Shown here piece by piece: positions 33,213 to 42,236 of a stretch of DNA of 64,000 bases. This DNA is from Myxococcus hansupus (lineage in GTDB: Bacteria > Myxococcota > Myxococcia > Myxococcales > Myxococcaceae). The stretch spans positions 8,964,001-9,028,000 of the forward strand of contig NZ_CP012109.1 in assembly GCF_000280925.3 (NCBI RefSeq), written 5' to 3'. The stretch's first letter is position 1. Every line of letters starts with the position of its first letter. The translations under genes and the position numbers were made by a program. The notes beneath the pieces are model-generated. The model searched no databases and was not told the DNA's origin. It saw only the letters and a list, made by a program, of their open reading frames with translations.

Positions 33213-34622
33213 ATGCGCACCCGGACCTTGCTGCTTGCCCCGTTGCTGCTCTCCACTTCCTGCGCCACCGTCGCTCCCTCGGCGCAGGCCTCGGACGCCG
33301 CCGAGAAGACCGCGGCGAAGGCGTCCACGCCCGCGCGTCCCTTCGGCACCTTGCGTGAGCAGGCGCAGCGCCAGCAGACCTGGCTGGCCGAGCGCATGGA
33401 GACCGCCTTGCCCCAGCTCATGCGGAAGTACGGCGTGGACATGTGGGTCATCCCGATGCGCGAGTACAACGAGGACCCTGTCTTCAAGGCGCTCGTGTCG
33501 CCCACGACGTTCGCCGCGCGCCGCCGGACCATCTACGTGTTCTTCGACCGGGGCCCCGAGCAGGGCATCGAGCGGCTCGCGTTGGGTGGAGGCTCGCAGG
33601 GCGGCATCTACACGCCACGCCGCGCGCAGCGGCAGGTGGACGGCGGCGGTGTGAACCGTCAGGCGGAGCTGTGGGGCCCCGAGCAGTGGCAGGTGCTCAA
33701 GCAGGTGCTGGAGGAGCGCCAGCCGAAGTCCATCGCGCTCAACGTGTCGCGCACCTTCGCTTTCGCGGACGGCCTCAGCCATGGCGAGTACGAGGGCATG
33801 GCGGAGGCGCTCGGGCCCGACTGGGTGAATCGCTTCACGTCGGTGGACGGGCTGGCGGTGGACTTCATCGCCTGGCGCTCGGCGGACGAGGCCCGCTTCT
33901 ACGAGGAGCAGACGAAGCTCGCGTGGGACATCATCGAGACGGCCTTCTCCAATCAGGTCATCACCCCGGGCGTCACGACCACGCGTGACGTGGAGTGGTG
34001 GATGCGGCAGCGCCTGGCGGACCTGGGCCTGGAGACGTGGTTCCAGCCGTCGGTGGACGTGCAGCGGCAGGGCGCCGACGACAAGGGGCTGGGCGAGAAC
34101 CCGGTCATCCAGCGCGGCGACGTGCTGCACTGCGACTACGGCGTCACCGCGCTGGGGCTGAACACGGACACCCAGCACATGGGCTACGTGCTGCGCGAGG
34201 GCGAGACGGACGTGCCCGAAGGGTTGAAGGCGGCGCTGAAGGCGTCCAACCGGCTGCAGGACATCGTCTTCGAGGAGCTGCGTCCGGGGCGCTCGGGCAA
34301 TGACATCCTGCGCGTCTCGCGGGAGCGGATGCGCGCCGAGGGCATCAATGGCACGGTGTACTCGCATCCCATTGGTCTGCACGGCCACGGCGCCGGCCCC
34401 ATGGTGGGCCTGTGGGACCGGCAGGAGGGCGTGCCCGGCAATGGGGACCATCAGGTGATTGCGAACCAGTGGTACTCCATCGAGCTCCAGGCCACGTCCG
34501 CGGTGCCGGAGTGGAACGGCCAACTGCTGCGCTCGGCGCAGGAAGAGGACGTCACCATCGACGCCGAGGGCCGCGTGCACTGGGCCTGGAAGCGTCAGAC
34601 GGACTTCCACCTGGTGCGCTGA
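33213..34622 (+). CDS. M24 family Xaa-Pro aminopeptidase-like lipoprotein
   Basis: The product has 469 residues from the ATG at 33213. The leader LLLAPLLLSTSC gives a lipobox (C17), so it is envelope-anchored. An N-terminal creatinase-like domain (about 55-235) precedes the pita-bread catalytic domain. Metal ligands appear complete: D308 and D319 in HCDYG and NTDTQHM, the His in the LHGHGAG motif, the Glu in SIELQ and the last Glu in QEEDVT. It should remove N-terminal residues before proline from peptides, here probably in the periplasm or at the surface. The alternative start at 33165 adds no sensible leader. Confidence 0.88.
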   Translation: MRTRTLLLAPLLLSTSCATVAPSAQASDAAEKTAAKASTPARPFGTLREQAQRQQTWLAERMETALPQLMRKYGVDMWVIPMREYNEDPVFKALVSPTTFAARRRTIYVFFDRGPEQGIERLALGGGSQGGIYTPRRAQRQVDGGGVNRQAELWGPEQWQVLKQVLEERQPKSIALNVSRTFAFADGLSHGEYEGMAEALGPDWVNRFTSVDGLAVDFIAWRSADEARFYEEQTKLAWDIIETAFSNQVITPGVTTTRDVEWWMRQRLADLGLETWFQPSVDVQRQGADDKGLGENPVIQRGDVLHCDYGVTALGLNTDTQHMGYVLREGETDVPEGLKAALKASNRLQDIVFEELRPGRSGNDILRVSRERMRAEGINGTVYSHPIGLHGHGAGPMVGLWDRQEGVPGNGDHQVIANQWYSIELQATSAVPEWNGQLLRSAQEEDVTIDAEGRVHWAWKRQTDFHLVR

Positions 34623-34644
34623 ACGCTGGGCCCGTGAGGCGTGA

Positions 34645-34671
34645 CGCGCGGCTCCGGGCAGGAGCCGCGCG
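34645..34671. terminator. Bidirectional-type hairpin between convergent genes
   Basis: A perfect 11-bp stem (34645-34655 with 34661-34671) closes a GGGCA loop between the stop of the M24 peptidase gene and the stop of the convergent lipoprotein gene at 34677. There is no clear T-run on either strand. Position and stem strength argue for a shared terminator. Confidence 0.65.
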
Positions 34672-34676
34672 GGACT

Positions 34677-36461
34677 TCACTGCGGGCGTACGACGGCGCC
34701 GCCCGACAAGGCCCAGGGGCCCCCAGCGGTGTCGAGCAAGAAGTCCTGCAGCCACTCTCTGGCAATGAATTGCTTGAGCTCCCAGCCCGTGGCACGGCGC
34801 CTGCGGAAATAGCTCTCTACCTCTGAGATATACATGTGGCGTTCGGTCCACGCCAGCCAGGGCTCACCGTCGTTGTCGACGACGAGATGGAGTTCCGAGT
34901 ACCGACTCTCGCCAATCTGGGCAGCTACAGATTCGGGTGAGTCCCAATTGGATTGCGAGGAGTCCAGCGTCATGGATGAAACTTTGATGTTGCTTGAGGT
35001 GTGGGAAAATCCGTTCTCAGTCCAAGAAATGAAAATGTGGCGGTCGGGTTGTATCGCAAGCGTGATGTGGTCCACGAATGCATTCGCTCTGGATGGGATG
35101 GCTGTGCCTACGGGAGTCCATCTTCCATTCTCGAACGCAGCGACGTGGATGTGCTTGGCGAAAAGACCTGCTGCGAAGGTCCACTCCTCCCAGCCCACGA
35201 ACACTCGAGTGGCATCGACAGCGATAGCGACCTGCGGCATGGGGCTCCTGTTGAAGGGAGTGCCCAGTGAAATCCACTCCGAGCCTGTCCATCGAAGGAC
35301 TCGGACTTCCGTTTCGGAAGCGGAGACATTTCGCTCCACTACGATGACGGGTTTGCCCTCCTCGTCCAGCGCCAGAGGGATTTTTCCGAGGTCGGAGCGA
35401 GTGTCGTGGGGCGCGCCCAGATGTTGCCACGCCCTTCCGTTGTAGCTCGCGACATGAAGTTGAATGGTTCGGGTCGTTGCGCTCTTCTCGGTCCAGGCGG
35501 TGACAAGCACGCCGGTCTTTTGCGCCACCAGAATCTCGGAGGCATGTTCAGTTCGTGTATTGGCTTCGCGAATCGGGGGGAGTCGCTGCCAGGCGCCGTC
35601 ACGCCATCGTGCGACCATGGGCTCTCGGATACCCTGTTCGTCTTGGGTATAGCCGATGATGGGCTCGGTCCTGTTATCGCCGCTTTCAAGCACGAACGAA
35701 CGCGGCCCTTCGCCGGAGGCAAGAGGCGCCGTGACACGGCCAAAGGGCCAGTAGTCGGCGAAGTGCATGTGAGCGAAATCTGGCAGGACTGTCTCGAGTA
35801 GGTTTCCGGCCAGGTCGGTCAGGCTCGTCTGGAGTTCCAGCGCATACAACGTGAATGGGGGCTGGAGCAGTGATTCCGGCACCAACTCAAGGACCGTTCC
35901 GTTTTCCCGAAGAACCGCTTGATATGGGACTGGTAGATTGGTCGGGCCGATGAGCCTCGCCGGCTCGGATTGAAGTGACTCCGGCAGTATCGGCTCTGAG
36001 AAGACGAACCCCATTGGTGAAGACACGGACGGATGGCTGTGGCCAGGCTTCACGGAGACCACGGTCGGTGGCGTGCGGTCCACCGTGACAGCCACCGCTT
36101 CGGCGTCGACGTGCTTGCCATCAACCCACGCGCGAGCCTTGAACGCGAAGCGTCCCTCGGCATGAGCGGCGCAGTCGACGACGTGCTGGTACGGGGCCTC
36201 CAGCCGCGTGGGTACCTCGTCGTTCGTGATGAGTTGGACTCGCTCCGGAGTGGCGCCTTCGAAGGAGACGGAGAGCGTCCACGCTCCCTCCCGGCAGTAC
36301 GCCGGGCCTTGGGTCTGCACGGTGACGCGCAGCGCGGGTGGCTGCTCCCCGGGATGGGGCGGGGGCGTCGGAGGGGACGGGGAGTTGTCGCAAGCGGGGA
36401 GTCCCAGCGTCGCGCAGAGCAGTGGAAGGGCCCAACGGGCGTGGAGATGTCTGGGGTTCAT
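34677..36461 (-). CDS. Lipoprotein with Ig-like domain and propeller-like repeats
   Basis: The product has 594 residues from the ATG at 36461, giving lipobox LGLPACDN. A Pro-rich linker precedes an Ig-like/Big_5-type segment (about 40-200, with TPPTVVSVKPGHSHP and MGFVFSEPI). The rest contains repeated units of about 50 residues ending in patterns such as GxWxxLGxPxxTR and LALDExGKPVIV, consistent with a beta-propeller. It is probably surface-anchored and adhesive; no enzyme motif is seen. GC is lower than in both neighbours, most clearly between 34.8 and 36.0 kb, which suggests later acquisition. Confidence 0.75.
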   Translation of the reverse strand: MNPRHLHARWALPLLCATLGLPACDNSPSPPTPPPHPGEQPPALRVTVQTQGPAYCREGAWTLSVSFEGATPERVQLITNDEVPTRLEAPYQHVVDCAAHAEGRFAFKARAWVDGKHVDAEAVAVTVDRTPPTVVSVKPGHSHPSVSSPMGFVFSEPILPESLQSEPARLIGPTNLPVPYQAVLRENGTVLELVPESLLQPPFTLYALELQTSLTDLAGNLLETVLPDFAHMHFADYWPFGRVTAPLASGEGPRSFVLESGDNRTEPIIGYTQDEQGIREPMVARWRDGAWQRLPPIREANTRTEHASEILVAQKTGVLVTAWTEKSATTRTIQLHVASYNGRAWQHLGAPHDTRSDLGKIPLALDEEGKPVIVVERNVSASETEVRVLRWTGSEWISLGTPFNRSPMPQVAIAVDATRVFVGWEEWTFAAGLFAKHIHVAAFENGRWTPVGTAIPSRANAFVDHITLAIQPDRHIFISWTENGFSHTSSNIKVSSMTLDSSQSNWDSPESVAAQIGESRYSELHLVVDNDGEPWLAWTERHMYISEVESYFRRRRATGWELKQFIAREWLQDFLLDTAGGPWALSGGAVVRPQ

Positions 36462-36638
36462 GAAAGACCTTTGGGAGGACACGCCCAACCGTTGCGGCGG
36501 AACTCGGCGCGAGCAGCTTGGACCGAGTCCCCGCCTGGCGACAATGCCAGCACGGTGGATGAGCACCTTCCACCGGGCTTGCCACTCACCACCTGCCGTC
36601 CGCGCACGGACGCGGAAGGCAGGCTGGGAACTCCGCGC

Positions 36639-37802
36639 TCAGTGGTGCGTCGCGCCCGTCATGGACTGGAGCAGCGTCACCAGCGCGCGCTTCTCCTCGT
36701 TCGTGAGGTCCAGCGGCACCATGGTCTCAGTCTTCTTGCCCACGAAGGTGCCGGCCGCGCCGCCACCGTCGTTGTAGAAGTCGATGACCTCTTCCAGCGT
36801 GGCCTGCTCGCCGGTGTGCATGTACGGCGCCGTCAGCGTCAGGTTGCGCAGCGACGGCGTGCGGAACGCCCCCTCCAGCGTCTCGCGGTTCGCCTGGGTC
36901 CTCAGCGTCTGGAGCCGGGCCGCGATGGTGCCGGTGGGCGCGTCGCTGTGGCGGCTGGCGGCGTTGAACTCCCAGTCCAGCAGCGGCGTCAGCACGCTCC
37001 ACTGGCCCCCTCCGCCGGGGCCGGTGTCCTCCACGCCGATGTTGTGGAACAGGTCGTCGGTGAGCGCCGGGCCCTTGTGGCACACGATGCACTGGCCCTT
37101 GCGCAGGAACGTCTTCAACCCCAGGTACGCCGGGTCCGCCTCCGCCTGGCCCGCCTCCACCGCCGTGAGGAAGCGGCGCACGTCGGCGTCGAACGGCGCG
37201 TCGATGCGCACCAGCGTCCGCTGATAGGCGGCCATCGCCTTGCCCACGTTGGCCAGCAGCGCGTCGTCCGTCGCCTCCGAGGGCGTCGTGCCGAACATGG
37301 CCTGATACTCGGTGACGTAGTCGGGAACGGCGTCGAGCCGGGCGCGCACCACCTGCGCGTCCGAGTTCATCTCCACCGGGTTGAGCAGGGGCAGGACGGC
37401 CTGGCTCCACAGCCGGTCCGCGCGGCCGTCCCACATGAACCAGCGGTTGTACGCCACGTTCAACAGGGTGGGCGGGTTGCGCTCGGACAGGTGCCCGTCA
37501 CAGCCCTCCGCCTTGGCGGTGCTGACCGTGAGGCCCTCGCCACCGTGGCAGCTCGCGCAGGACACCGTGCCGCAGCGTGACAAGCCGGCATCGTGAAACA
37601 GCCGGTCGCCCAGCGCCTCGGCGCGTGCCACGCCGTCCACGCGGTTGGTGCTGTCCCTGGGCGGCTGACGCCCCAGGCTGTGCAGGCTGCGAAGCTGGTC
37701 CAGCTCGTCGAGATTGGGGAACGCTTCTTCGGATTCACACGCCATGCCCGACCCGCCGAGGACCAGGGCGAGCGTCACGGCGCGCCAGCGATACAAAGTC
37801 AT
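36639..37802 (-). CDS. Di-heme cytochrome c peroxidase (MauG/CcpA-like) lipoprotein
   Basis: The product has 387 residues from the ATG at 37802, giving lipobox GSGMAC (C22). Two CxxCH heme sites are present: C82-H86 (CASCH) and C238-H242 (CIVCH). The PTLLNVAYNRWFMWDGRADRLW and FRTPSLRNLTLTAPYMHTG segments are characteristic of the family. It likely reduces H2O2 or performs MauG-type oxidation in the periplasm. It is preceded on the minus strand by a small lipoprotein gene 185 bases away. Confidence 0.92.
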   Translation of the reverse strand: MTLYRWRAVTLALVLGGSGMACESEEAFPNLDELDQLRSLHSLGRQPPRDSTNRVDGVARAEALGDRLFHDAGLSRCGTVSCASCHGGEGLTVSTAKAEGCDGHLSERNPPTLLNVAYNRWFMWDGRADRLWSQAVLPLLNPVEMNSDAQVVRARLDAVPDYVTEYQAMFGTTPSEATDDALLANVGKAMAAYQRTLVRIDAPFDADVRRFLTAVEAGQAEADPAYLGLKTFLRKGQCIVCHKGPALTDDLFHNIGVEDTGPGGGGQWSVLTPLLDWEFNAASRHSDAPTGTIAARLQTLRTQANRETLEGAFRTPSLRNLTLTAPYMHTGEQATLEEVIDFYNDGGGAAGTFVGKKTETMVPLDLTNEEKRALVTLLQSMTGATHH

Positions 37803-37987
37803 CACCCAACTCGTCTTTCTGCGAAGGACCCGGGAAGCTTCGCGTCCCCTTCGACGCGAATCAATCCACAAGGCCCCCTTGCCCGCAGGACGAGTTCGTG
37901 CTGATGCCGTGACGCCGCCTCGCCTGCCCCAGGGGGCGAGGACGGGCGGCGCCCGGTTCGGACTTCAAGACTTCAAGACGCCGGACT

Positions 37988-38398
37988 TCAGGCGCCGCAG
38001 CTCAGCGAGAAGTCGCGGGTGGCGGTGCCGTAGTCGTTCACCTTCACGGTGGTCGGCTCCGGGGAGACGGACGGCGCGGCGCCCGCCTCGCACTTCAGGT
38101 CGCTGCCCACGGTCAGGCCGACCTGGAGGTCGGTGTTGCTGGGGACGCCCGTCACGGAGAACGAGCAGCGGTTGCCACGGCTGGGCTTCACCATGGCCCG
38201 GCCCAGCCCGACGGTGGGCGAGGACGGCGACGCGACGATGACCTGCAACTGCCCGCACGCATCGTCAGCACGCAGCCCGCTCTCCGGCAGGCGGACGACC
38301 CCCGCGACGGTGGCGTTGCCCTCGCGGCCTCCACCACCGCCCGTGGTGGCGCAACCGGATGCGGCAAGGACCAGGGCGGCGACGGCAATGCGATACAT
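37988..38398 (-). CDS. Small lipoprotein
   Basis: The product has 136 residues. The leader MYRIAVAALVLAASGCATT is a clean lipoprotein signal. The mature part starts Gly-rich and continues as a beta-rich domain (VAGVVRLPESGL, LQVIVASPSSP, GNRCSFSVTGVPSNTDLQVGL) with four cysteines. The layout resembles a carboxypeptidase-regulatory/transthyretin-like fold, but I do not claim it. No operon partner is evident. Confidence 0.75.
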   Translation of the reverse strand: MYRIAVAALVLAASGCATTGGGGGREGNATVAGVVRLPESGLRADDACGQLQVIVASPSSPTVGLGRAMVKPSRGNRCSFSVTGVPSNTDLQVGLTVGSDLKCEAGAAPSVSPEPTTVKVNDYGTATRDFSLSCGA

Positions 38399-38823
38399 GA
38401 AATCCTCAATTCTTATGGGTTGAGATGGCGGTAGGGCCGCCGTGCAATGGAACTACGATGCGCGCCCTAGACAATTGCGACGGGAATTCATTCCAACCAG
38501 TCCTCTGCTTCTTTTGGGGGGCAGGGTTTAAACAATTCCCCTGGATTACCGGGCGACTCCGGACGCCGGGTGGTGGAAGGTCGACACGCGCGGTGACGTC
38601 CCATCAGGGGAAGTCATCAATCGAATCAAACACAGACGGTGGCGCCTCCCGGAGGGCCGCTTCGTCCCAAAGACGGACACCCGCGTTCCGATTCCGGTCA
38701 TGTCAGGAATTGGAATTCCGGGCCGATTCCCAGCGGACCGTGCGTCCCTGCCGCCGCCTCGCGCTCTGCTGTCAGCGCCGCTGCGTGCCCCCACGGTGAA
38801 GGGGAGGCAGAGGAGGCGACACC
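38399..38823 (+). other. Intergenic region with relatively AT-rich DNA and a small palindrome
   Basis: This 425-base gap between divergent genes is less GC-rich near 38400-38560 and presumably holds promoters for both. At 38706-38719 GGAATT and AATTCC form an inverted repeat with a 2-base spacer, about 105 bases before the DUF2267 start. It may be an operator but is short. A GAGGAGG box directly precedes the DUF2267 ATG. Confidence 0.4.
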
Positions 38824-39282
38824 ATGTCGATACAGAAGCAGGAGCGCACGACCTCGTGGACGGGGTTGGGCGTGGGGACGGACCGCAAGTCGTTTCTGGA
38901 CGCAATATCCTCCCAGATTCCGGATTACGAGGCGGACCGGGCGGCCGAAGCGGTGTTCTGCACGCTGTCGGAACGGCTGTCCGCGTCGTGGGTGGCGCAC
39001 CTGCGAGAGCAGCTCCCGCCGGACATCCGCGACGCGTTTCGCGTTTGTCACCGGCACCGGGGGGAAGCCCCCGTGAAGCTGGACCGCGATGACTTCTACC
39101 TGAGGGTGGCCAACCACCTGAACGCCGAGCCGGAGAACGTGCGGCTGGTGCTTCACGGGGTGTTCTCCGCGCTGCACGCGCAGCTTCCGGATGCGGAGGC
39201 CAAGAAGTTGGAACAGCAGCTTCCCGCCTGGCTCCAAGGCACGTGGGCCGCCGCGCGGTTGCACGTGGACCGGCCGTACTGA
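38824..39282 (+). CDS. DUF2267 family protein
   Basis: The product has 152 residues, helical, with the DUF2267 pattern: ADRAAEAVFCTLSERLSASWVAHLREQLPPDIR, a second helical repeat (ENVRLVLHGVFSALHAQLPDAEAKKLEQQLP) and PAWLQGTW near the end. The family is small, cytoplasmic and of unknown function. A GAGGAGG box precedes the ATG. A strong hairpin follows the stop. Confidence 0.85.
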   Translation: MSIQKQERTTSWTGLGVGTDRKSFLDAISSQIPDYEADRAAEAVFCTLSERLSASWVAHLREQLPPDIRDAFRVCHRHRGEAPVKLDRDDFYLRVANHLNAEPENVRLVLHGVFSALHAQLPDAEAKKLEQQLPAWLQGTWAAARLHVDRPY

Positions 39283-39296
39283 GCCCGTACCACCGG

Positions 39297-39323
39297 GCGT
39301 CCGGGGCAGGGGTGCCCGGACGC
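39297..39323. terminator. Hairpin between convergent DUF2267 and outer-membrane genes
   Basis: A perfect 9-bp stem (39297-39305 with 39315-39323) surrounds a 9-base loop, 15 bases past the DUF2267 stop and 15 bases before the stop of the convergent gene. It is plausible as a shared terminator. No T-run is visible. Confidence 0.5.
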
Positions 39324-39337
39324 TCGCGCGGTCCTCT

Positions 39338-40021
39338 TCAATAGGTGCCGCCCAGCGAGAGCACCGCCGCGTAGCGGCCATCCAGCGCGCCCGGCTCACG
39401 CCCACCGGGGGCGAAGTCCTGGTCGAAGAGGAAGTTGTAGTTCACCCGCGCGTCGGCGGTGATGAGCTGGCCCACCTGGTAGCGCAGGCCCACGCCCGCC
39501 GGGACGTAGCCGCTGGTGTCGTCCGAGAAGCCGCGCAGCGCGCCTCGGGCATCATTGCGGACGTTGTAGCGGTCCACGCCGATGCCCGCGAGCACGTAGG
39601 GCTGGAGCCGGGTGTCGGTGAGGTTGCCCACGACGACGGCCTGGCCGGCGTTGCGCACGATGTCCGGCCCACCCCGGGTGTCTTCCAGCAGGCCCACGCG
39701 GTCGTCGATGTCGCTCAGGCCGCCGCTGTAGCCCAGCTCCAGTGCGACGAACGGATGGGGCCGGTAGCCCACGGCGACGCCGTAGGAGAAGCCGGGGGTG
39801 ACCTCCGGGGCGAGCTGTCCGGTGTAGCCCTCCAGTCCGCCGCCGAGCTGCGCGTAGATGCCAGTGTCGGCCCGCGGCTGCTCCCGGTCCCGGTCCCGGA
39901 CCGCCACGGCCTCTGGAGAGCGCAGGTCCGGTTCTTCGTAGGGGCGGTCATCCATCTGGGCCAGCGCCGCGCCACCCCAGAGCGCCGCCGTGCACAGCGC
40001 GCCACGTCCGAGTGCCTTCAT
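39338..40021 (-). CDS. Outer membrane beta-barrel protein
   Basis: The product has 227 residues. A signal peptide (ALCTAALWGGAALAQ) precedes an acidic, Arg-rich linker and then repeated strands (GIYAQLGGGLEGY, PGFSYGVAVGYRPHPFVALELGYSGG, PYVLAGIGVDRYNV, AGVGLRYQVGQLITADARVNYNF, RYAAVLSLGGTY) with a terminal aromatic residue. This matches the OmpA-like/OMP_b-brl barrel pattern of about eight strands. No enzymatic motif is seen. It lies 110 bases downstream of the subtilase stop on the same strand. Confidence 0.85.
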   Translation of the reverse strand: MKALGRGALCTAALWGGAALAQMDDRPYEEPDLRSPEAVAVRDRDREQPRADTGIYAQLGGGLEGYTGQLAPEVTPGFSYGVAVGYRPHPFVALELGYSGGLSDIDDRVGLLEDTRGGPDIVRNAGQAVVVGNLTDTRLQPYVLAGIGVDRYNVRNDARGALRGFSDDTSGYVPAGVGLRYQVGQLITADARVNYNFLFDQDFAPGGREPGALDGRYAAVLSLGGTY

Positions 40022-40131
40022 GACGGACTCCTTTGTTCGCGTCCGAAAGGCAACGTGGTCCGCGCGGGAGGGCCTGGCAATCAGGCCCACGCGGGCCGTG
40101 AGGCACCTGGTGGGGCTGGACTTCCCTCCCT

Positions 40132-41868
40132 TCAGGGCATGGCGGCGAGCGTCTCCAGCGCGAGCCGCGCCTGCACCAGGCCGTGGCCGTAGTCCTCGTC
40201 GTAGCCCGCGGGCCCCAGGTCCTTCGCGGAGGACAGCAGCGCGTGCTTCACCTGGTCGGGCGTGGCGGCGGGGTAGGCGCTGAAGAGCAGCGCGGCCACG
40301 CCACTGACGTACGGCGTGGCCATGGAGGTGCCGGACATATACGTGTAGTCCGCCCGCACCATGCTGACGCGCGCCAGCTCCCCCAGCATCCGGTTCAGGA
40401 CGGTGCCTCCCGCCTGGGTGATGGTGACGGCGGGCACCCACTGCCCGCGCCTGGGCATGGAGAGGATGTCCACGCCTCCCTCCGGGCGCGCGTTGCCGAA
40501 GATGACGGCGCGCGCGCCCTGCTTCATCACGTTGACCATGGCGAAGTCCGTGGGGACCTTGCCGTGGCGGACATAGGCGATGAACCCGCTGCACGTGCTG
40601 CCCTTGCAGGAGTCCAGCGAGTCGCCAAAGCCGCAGTCCACCAGCTTGCCCCATCGGTTCTCGATGGGGCCGTACAGCAGCGAGCGCGACGTGGGCTGCG
40701 TGCCCTGCACGTCCACGGTGGAGAAGGCCCCCTGGCCGCGCGGGAAGGTGGAGAGCACGTCCACGCCCGGTGCCATCAGCGCCAGCCCGCGCCCGCCCGA
40801 GGAGAAGTTGGCGCGGCGGTCGTAGGCGTCCAGGGCCCCCACCGCCAGCACGTTCGGATCCGACGCGGGGTAGTCCACCGCCTGGACCGCGTAGTTGCCC
40901 GATGCGGCCACCACCAACATGCCCTGTGCGCGCGCGGCCTCGAACACCTCGAGCGTCGTCTTGGTGGCGACGCCGCCGCCCAGGGACAGCGAGACGACCT
41001 TGGCGCCTTGTTCGGCGCAGTACTCCACCGCCGCCAGCACGAAGCTCATGTGCGTGCTGCCGTAGAGGTCCAACACGCGCGCGATGACGAGCTCCGCGCC
41101 GGGTGCCACGCCCATCAGTCCCGTGGGCTGCAGCGCCGGGGTGCCCTGACCGCCGTGGCCCGGCCGCGCGGCGATGATGCCGGCCACGTGCGTGCCATGG
41201 CCGGTGCCCCACCCGTGGCTGCCGCTGAAGTCGGACGGCGTGTCGTCGTCATCCAGCAGGTCGCGTCCGGCCACCACCGCGTCCATCAGCTCCGGATGTT
41301 CCAGGTCCAGCCCGCTGTCGATGACACACACGCGCACGCCCGCGCCCGTGGGGCGGCCCGGGTCCGGCAGGCCATCGCCGTCCAGGTCCCACACCTCGTT
41401 CGCCTGGACCTTGCGCAGCCCGGCGGTGAGCTCGTTCGGGTTCGCGCCGCGCGTCAGCGCCGTCAGGAGGGTGGGCGCGGGCGCCGTGGCGGCCGCGAGG
41501 GCGTGCCAGGTCTGGTCCAGCTCGATGCTCTCCACCAGCGGGTCTTCCGCCAGCAACGCCCGCTGCTCCTGGAGGGACATCCGCGCCGCCACCGCGGGGG
41601 TGGTGCGGAAGGTGGCCGTCACCTGGCCGCCCACCTGCTCCACGCGCCCCTGGGCCCGAACGCCCATGTTCCGGTAGCGGATGATGACCCGCTGCCGGCC
41701 GTCCTCCTCCATTTGGAGGGGCGCGCCGACCTGCCGGGTGCTCACGGGCTCCGACAGGGCGCCCGCGATGACGTTGGGGCACACACGACTTTGGGCTCCC
41801 TTGTCGGAGGCGTCGTCCGGCCCACATGCCACGAGCGCCAACAGCCCCATGAGTCCCCACCGCTTCAT
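40132..41868 (-). CDS. S8 (subtilisin-like) serine protease lipoprotein with PA-type insert
   Basis: The product has 578 residues from the ATG at 41868, supported by an AAGGAG box and lipobox LLALVACGP (C15). A prodomain-like region (about 50-125) precedes the catalytic domain with D184 (VIDSGLDLEHPEL), H224 (GHGTHVAG), oxyanion N325 (ASGN) and S515 (GTSMATP), all in family order. Between Asn and Ser, residues about 395-505 form a protease-associated (PA)-like insert. It probably degrades protein outside the cell after export, which fits predation. It is unlike nearby M24 and M64 peptidases. Confidence 0.93.
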   Translation of the reverse strand: MKRWGLMGLLALVACGPDDASDKGAQSRVCPNVIAGALSEPVSTRQVGAPLQMEEDGRQRVIIRYRNMGVRAQGRVEQVGGQVTATFRTTPAVAARMSLQEQRALLAEDPLVESIELDQTWHALAAATAPAPTLLTALTRGANPNELTAGLRKVQANEVWDLDGDGLPDPGRPTGAGVRVCVIDSGLDLEHPELMDAVVAGRDLLDDDDTPSDFSGSHGWGTGHGTHVAGIIAARPGHGGQGTPALQPTGLMGVAPGAELVIARVLDLYGSTHMSFVLAAVEYCAEQGAKVVSLSLGGGVATKTTLEVFEAARAQGMLVVAASGNYAVQAVDYPASDPNVLAVGALDAYDRRANFSSGGRGLALMAPGVDVLSTFPRGQGAFSTVDVQGTQPTSRSLLYGPIENRWGKLVDCGFGDSLDSCKGSTCSGFIAYVRHGKVPTDFAMVNVMKQGARAVIFGNARPEGGVDILSMPRRGQWVPAVTITQAGGTVLNRMLGELARVSMVRADYTYMSGTSMATPYVSGVAALLFSAYPAATPDQVKHALLSSAKDLGPAGYDEDYGHGLVQARLALETLAAMP

Positions 41869-42236
41869 GAGCCGCTCCTTCTCGAACGGCGTCCGGCCGA
41901 GGTACCGGGCGCGCACTCCCAGGGAACGCACTTCCTGAAAGCGTGGCATCGGACTGGGGGGCGGCCCTCTGCCTGGGGTGCGCCGGTTCACATCGCGTGT
42001 GTTGGGCGCAGGAACCTGCCCGGGAGCGGGCTTGCCTTCACGCACGCACCCGGCGTCCCCCTCGCTCCTGGACACCCACCCTGCCCGACGGGTGCGCGGC
42101 GGGCGCACGGGCGGACGCCTTTCGGACCGGTGGGGTGGGGGAGTTTGCGTTCGAGGCCTTGGCGGTGTCCGTGGGAAGGAAGTCGTCCACTGCTTGATTC
42201 CGTCCGCTTTCGAGTGCTTCGCTGCCGCCAGACGCC
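41869..42236 (+). other. Divergent intergenic region between subtilase and Ser/Thr kinase genes
   Basis: This 368-base gap must hold promoters for both genes. The only structure I see is a 6-bp inverted repeat GTGCGC/GCGCAC at 42092-42108 with a 5-base loop. No sigma-54 or sigma-70 promoter is convincing by eye. Confidence 0.35.

Noticed and set aside
37961..37976. Tandem repeat of GACTTCAA
   Set aside because: Two 8-base copies only, outside any gene; too short to interpret.
38706..38719. GGAATT-GG-AATTCC palindrome as a strong operator
   Set aside because: Only 6 bp per arm and single occurrence; kept as a note in the intergenic feature only.
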